The translations under genes and the position numbers were made by a program. Shown here in pieces: positions 62,201-64,000 of a stretch of DNA of 64,000 nt; the stretch's first letter is position 1; every line of letters begins with the position of its first letter. Under the pieces are notes generated by a model. It did not search any database. It had not been told where the DNA came from and saw only the letters and a list, made by a program, of their open reading frames with translations. This stretch comes from Anarhynchus alexandrinus. Its lineage: Eukaryota > Chordata > Aves > Charadriiformes > Charadriidae. The stretch covers positions 8,457 to 72,456 of the forward strand of contig VUYV01000217.1 of assembly GCA_008711295.1 (NCBI GenBank), written 5' to 3'.

Positions 62201-63882
62201 GGAAAGCTCTTAATGAATTTAGTTGTCAGGGAAAAAATGTATGTGGAACTGCTTTGAGTCTACAAGTTAAACCCAAGTGGAGTAGATTTAGGTGTCTTTC
62301 ATTTGCTTACGAGGAGATTTCTACTATGCCATTAATCTTCCCTCCAAGGGAATAACGAATCTTCTTTGCGTAATTGCTGTATAAAGCCTTTGATATTTTA
62401 ATTTCAAACTTGGCTATCTGGAATTCATAGTGTTTTCAATACTGAATCCTGGGTGAATTCAGTATGTCCAGGACATAGGTTAAAAGCACCTTCTTCAGCT
62501 TTGTGGCTGTAACAGTCTGTGGATTAAGTTTCTCTCTTTCTAGTTTGGAGAGAGTATAAAATGACCTTGTGTCTACCTCCCATCACCTCTTGCTGCAGCA
62601 GAACTAGGTGTCAGCTAGAAAAGGCACATATCTAGAGTGAATTCTGCTCCATGAATCACAGAACAAGTGAAAAAAATAGGCTGTTACAGAAATGCAGCTG
62701 TCTGAGCTGTGGTAGAAACATAGCTCTCCTCTAGAAGACTGATAATCCCAATCTTGTCTTAGACTAGCTGTGTGCTTACGATAGCACAGAGCTGCTGACT
62801 GTAAGCCATCCTTATAGAATCATAGAATCATAAAATGGTTTGGGTTGGAAGGGACCTTTAAAGGTCATCTAGTCCAACCCCCCTGCAATGAGCAGGGATA
62901 TCTTCAACCAGATCAGGTTGCTCAGAGCCCTGTCCAACCTGACCTTGTATGTTTCCAGGGATGGGGCACCTGCCACCTCTCTGGGCAACCTGTTCCACTG
63001 TTTCACCACCCTCACCGTAAAAAATTTCCTCTTTATATCTAATCTGAATCTAACCTCGATAAGTCTCCATCTCTGAGGTAGAGGTGGTCCGATTCAAGAG
63101 CTCTTCCATGAAGGAAGCCGGAACTAAAGTGCGTGGCTCCTTTCTTTCTCAATTTTCCTTACTCGTCATTGCTATTTTATGCTCCTGACCCCCTTCAAAG
63201 GAAAAGGCAGGGGAGAACATCATCTGCTTCCAGCATAGTTTATTTTATATTTGTGACCAGGACATGTTCTGTTTTCCTGCTTGTTTTGCGTATTTTGTTC
63301 TTATCTTGCAGATTTCATTAGTTGCACATGTTTCTCTGTACCCCGTTTGTGCAACTAGGCCAGAAGCCTCCGCTTGTCCTTCTGTGGACACTTACGGTTG
63401 TCATGTGTAGGCCTGGATGCCTTACAAAATGCTTGAACATTGTCGCTGGTTATTAACAGTTTTATAATGTTGCAAAATACTTAAATACCGTGGTCAGCTG
63501 TGGTGTTTAGCGTAGGTAGGTCGGGATTTAACAGAGGTAAATATTAATTATATACTGCTTAGTATGCTTGTAGTTTAGGGGTCTTTGTGTTGGTCACACC
63601 AGCTGGGGAAGGAAAAAGCTTTGTCGTCTCTGTTGCGAGCTCCTTAAAGCTGCCACAGAAGAAAGAACATGAGAGGCTGAGGCTTCAGCCCATGGGCTAA
63701 CTTCTCTACGGCTAACAGCATATTCCTCTTCTTTGCAGTGGATCTTCCTGACATCCTCTTGATGGCAGGATCTCTGGTTCTGCTCATTGCAATAGCAGTC
63801 TCTGTTATACTTTATCAGTCCTTCCGAGTTGATATCGTCCTACTGTATCGGGAGATATTTCAGCCCTACTCCGTCAAGGATG
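47136..63882 (+). CDS. IL1RL1: Interleukin-1 receptor-like 1 (ST2), partial at right edge, span with introns
   Basis: This is the ST2 receptor. In mammals it binds IL-33, pairs with IL1RAP and signals by a TIR domain; a soluble form acts as decoy. Eight coding exons (47136-47202, 49434-49635, 49936-50104, 50192-50354, 52939-53007, 55317-55449, 55542-55699, 63739-63882) give 368 codons. Leader about 1-19; Ig1 C35-C86, Ig2 C130-C178 with the extra pair C112-C148, Ig3 C231-C298; membrane segment about 326-346. Ig1 lacks the flanking cysteine pair seen in IL1R1 and IL1RL2, a known ST2 trait. GEALVIKCPR, NKMIPEEE, RIVCPTIDNYKN, WYK/DCKPLQGERY and YREIFQPY all match ST2. The TIR exons lie past the window. 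Intron phases equal those of gene A. The seen part is intact. Confidence 0.9.
47203..49433. other. Gene B intron 1
   Basis: A 2.2 kb AT-rich intron. Homopolymer-rich at 48619-48640 and 48788-48799. No exon or clear repeat is seen. Confidence 0.6.
49434..49635 (+). CDS. IL1RL1: Gene B exon 2: Ig domain 1
   Basis: It encodes residues 23-90. It is shorter than the gene A counterpart (202 versus 241 bases), as expected for ST2, and has no cysteine before C35. Landmarks are VTWYH, RIFSSERFLWFLP and EDSGNYTCVIR. Confidence 0.93.
49636..49935. other. Gene B intron 2
   Basis: 300 bases with a long AT-rich pyrimidine tract before the acceptor. Nothing else is seen. Confidence 0.6.
49936..50104 (+). 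CDS. IL1RL1: Gene B exon 3: Ig domain 2, first half
   Basis: The acceptor is TTTTAAAG and the donor AAG/GTAAATA. It encodes residues 90-146, with C112, C130 and several N-glycosylation sites (NNRT, NET, NAT), and ends QWYK in phase 0. Confidence 0.9.
50192..50354 (+). CDS. IL1RL1: Gene B exon 4: Ig domain 2, second half
   Basis: The intron before it is only 87 bases, so ORF scans run the two exons together. It encodes residues 147-201, starting DCKPLQGERY and including DDGYYTCQFIYTHKG and FNVSATR, close to mammalian ST2. Confidence 0.93.
50355..52938. other. Gene B intron 4
   Basis: A 2.6 kb intron. It has a GTTTG-rich low-complexity run near 51119-51150. The GC-richer patch at 52320-52480 has no recognised content. 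Confidence 0.6.
52939..53007 (+). CDS. IL1RL1: Gene B exon 5: Ig2-Ig3 linker
   Basis: A 69-base exon after TTCTAAAG and before GTAAGTAC. It encodes a proline-containing linker (SPLPPQILFP) and the VIEVEL strand entering Ig3. It is too short to appear as an ORF. Confidence 0.87.
53008..55316. other. Gene B intron 5
   Basis: A 2.3 kb intron that holds a CR1 copy at 53683-54105. No exon is seen otherwise. Confidence 0.65.
53683..54105 (-). mobile_element. CR1 LINE 3' fragment
   Basis: It begins with the CR1 3' end (ACAGAATCATGGAATCATAA) and reads on the minus strand as the end of the CR1 reverse transcriptase frame (ALFSLENRTLWGDLIAAFQY, RGNGFKLEEGRFRLDIRKK, VVRHWNRLPREVVDAPSLGV). The frame is open from 54105 down, so this is a fairly young copy, but it is strongly 5'-truncated. 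Confidence 0.96.
55317..55449 (+). CDS. IL1RL1: Gene B exon 6: Ig domain 3, first half
   Basis: The acceptor is CTTGGTTAG. It encodes residues 224-268, with ALSLKCQARLG (C231) and the core tryptophan in VKWDVDN. The donor is GTAAGTAC. Confidence 0.9.
55542..55699 (+). CDS. IL1RL1: Gene B exon 7: Ig domain 3, second half
   Basis: The acceptor is TTTTTACTAG and the donor GAGG/GTAAGA. It encodes residues 268-321, with ATLHITEIRKEDL and NFTCIAVNE (C298). The frame stays open across the donor to TGA 55744-55746, which would add a 15-residue tail if the transcript ended in this intron. Confidence 0.92.
55700..55746 (+). CDS. IL1RL1: Possible soluble-ST2 tail by intron read-through
   Basis: If the donor at 55700 is skipped, residue 320 is followed by GKIFSVLFSYTLHSV and a stop, giving 335 residues without a membrane segment. 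Mammalian soluble ST2 is made the same way, by ending in the intron after this exon, and is 328 residues in humans. A possible poly(A) signal, ATTAAA, lies at 55960-55965. This is inferred; no transcript is available. Confidence 0.35.
55776..55829. repeat. Three tandem copies of an 18-base unit
   Basis: Units of GTTTCTGCTAGTAAGAAA at 55776, 55794 and 55812 differ by one or two bases. Each contains a CTAG/TAAG or TTAG/TAAG boundary that resembles a splice acceptor. Confidence 0.92.
57639..57731. repeat. GTTT microsatellite and poly-T run
   Basis: A (GTTT)n run at 57640-57660 is followed by TTG-rich sequence and a T21 run (57711-57731) that ends at the assembly gap. Confidence 0.9.
57732..57761. 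other. Assembly gap of 30 N
   Basis: Unknown bases directly after a poly-T run; the true length is not known from the number of N. Confidence 0.98.
60960..61064 (-). mobile_element. CR1 LINE 3' end, short fragment
   Basis: About 105 bases with the CR1 end CAGAATCATAGAATGGTTTA and GTTCCAACCCTCGTGCCAT, broken off after CAGGTTTCTCAAAG. Confidence 0.95.
62814..63070 (-). mobile_element. CR1 LINE 3' fragment
   Basis: It starts with ATAGAATCATAGAATCATAA and continues through AGTCCAACCCCCCTGCAATG and the segment GGCAACCTGTTCCACTG to about 63070. It is one of the better conserved CR1 copies here. Confidence 0.96.
63739..63882 (+). CDS. IL1RL1: Gene B exon 8: transmembrane segment
   Basis: The acceptor is TTCTTTGCAG and the donor ATG/GTGAGTA. 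It encodes residues 321-369, with a hydrophobic helix (about 326-346) and FRVDIVLLYREIFQPY, matching the juxtamembrane part of ST2. It ends in phase 1 on the aspartate of the expected DGK start of the TIR domain, which lies outside the window. Confidence 0.92.
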
Positions 63883-64000
63883 GTGAGTAAGAATTGAGAA
63901 AGTAAGTTTTAAAAAAGGAAAAAGGCAAATCTTATGGAAATGAATGTGTTTGGTAGTTGCATACTAATTCATATGACACCTGTGCCTGATCCTTCGCTTT
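63883..64000. other. Start of the next gene B intron
   Basis: Begins at the donor GTGAGTA and runs to the window edge. Confidence 0.8.

Larger units (their letters stand above)
55700..63738. other. Gene B intron 7, 8 kb
   Basis: This is the largest intron of the gene and lies between the last Ig exon and the membrane exon. It contains the soluble-form read-through, an 18-base tandem repeat, a GTTT/poly-T tract with an N gap, and two CR1 fragments. No extra coding exon is supported. Confidence 0.7.

Noticed and set aside
1..64000. CRISPR array, bacterial operon or tRNA/rRNA genes
   Set aside because: The window is vertebrate nuclear DNA; no regular spacer array and no structural RNA gene was seen.

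Overview
The window comes from a bird. Its interspersed repeats are almost all CR1 LINE fragments with the avian 3' end signature, and it carries a degenerate endogenous-retrovirus LTR of a type I recognise from many bird genomes. No mammalian-type SINE (Alu or B1 class) was seen. The species cannot be fixed from the sequence.

The biology is part of the interleukin-1 receptor gene cluster, with two tandem plus-strand paralogues. Gene A has coding exons from 4818 to 17302 and a complete 563-residue reading frame. It is an IL-1 receptor family member with signal peptide, three Ig domains, one membrane segment and a TIR domain, and is best matched to IL1RL2, the IL-36 receptor. Gene B begins coding at 47136 and runs off the right edge after the transmembrane exon (63739-63882). 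It is best matched to IL1RL1 (ST2), and its TIR exons must lie beyond 64000. The two genes share exon order and identical intron phases, as expected from tandem duplication. The order IL1RL2 then IL1RL1 matches the conserved vertebrate cluster, which predicts IL1R1 upstream and IL18R1 and IL18RAP downstream.

Layout: 1-1150 is a CpG island, probably a promoter for gene A. 1151-4811 is leader intron or upstream sequence with old CR1-like remains. 4812-17302 is gene A, with a truncated CR1 in its first coding intron. 17303 to about 19060 is its likely 3' UTR. About 19-46 kb is a gene-poor spacer with a candidate LTR fragment (26119), an assembly-like direct duplication (35257-36396), an antisense ERV LTR (37755-38864), an old CR1 (39752-40045) and a second duplication around a single N (40067-40210). 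46165-46260 is a likely 5' UTR exon of gene B. 47132-63882 is gene B, with CR1 copies in two introns and a 30-base N gap at 57732-57761.

The two proteins would be cell-surface cytokine receptors that pair with IL1RAP and signal through MyD88 by their TIR domains. I found no wholly new system. The most interesting signal is an in-frame read-through after the last Ig exon of gene B. It would make a soluble, decoy-type ST2 of 335 residues, close to the size of the mammalian soluble form.
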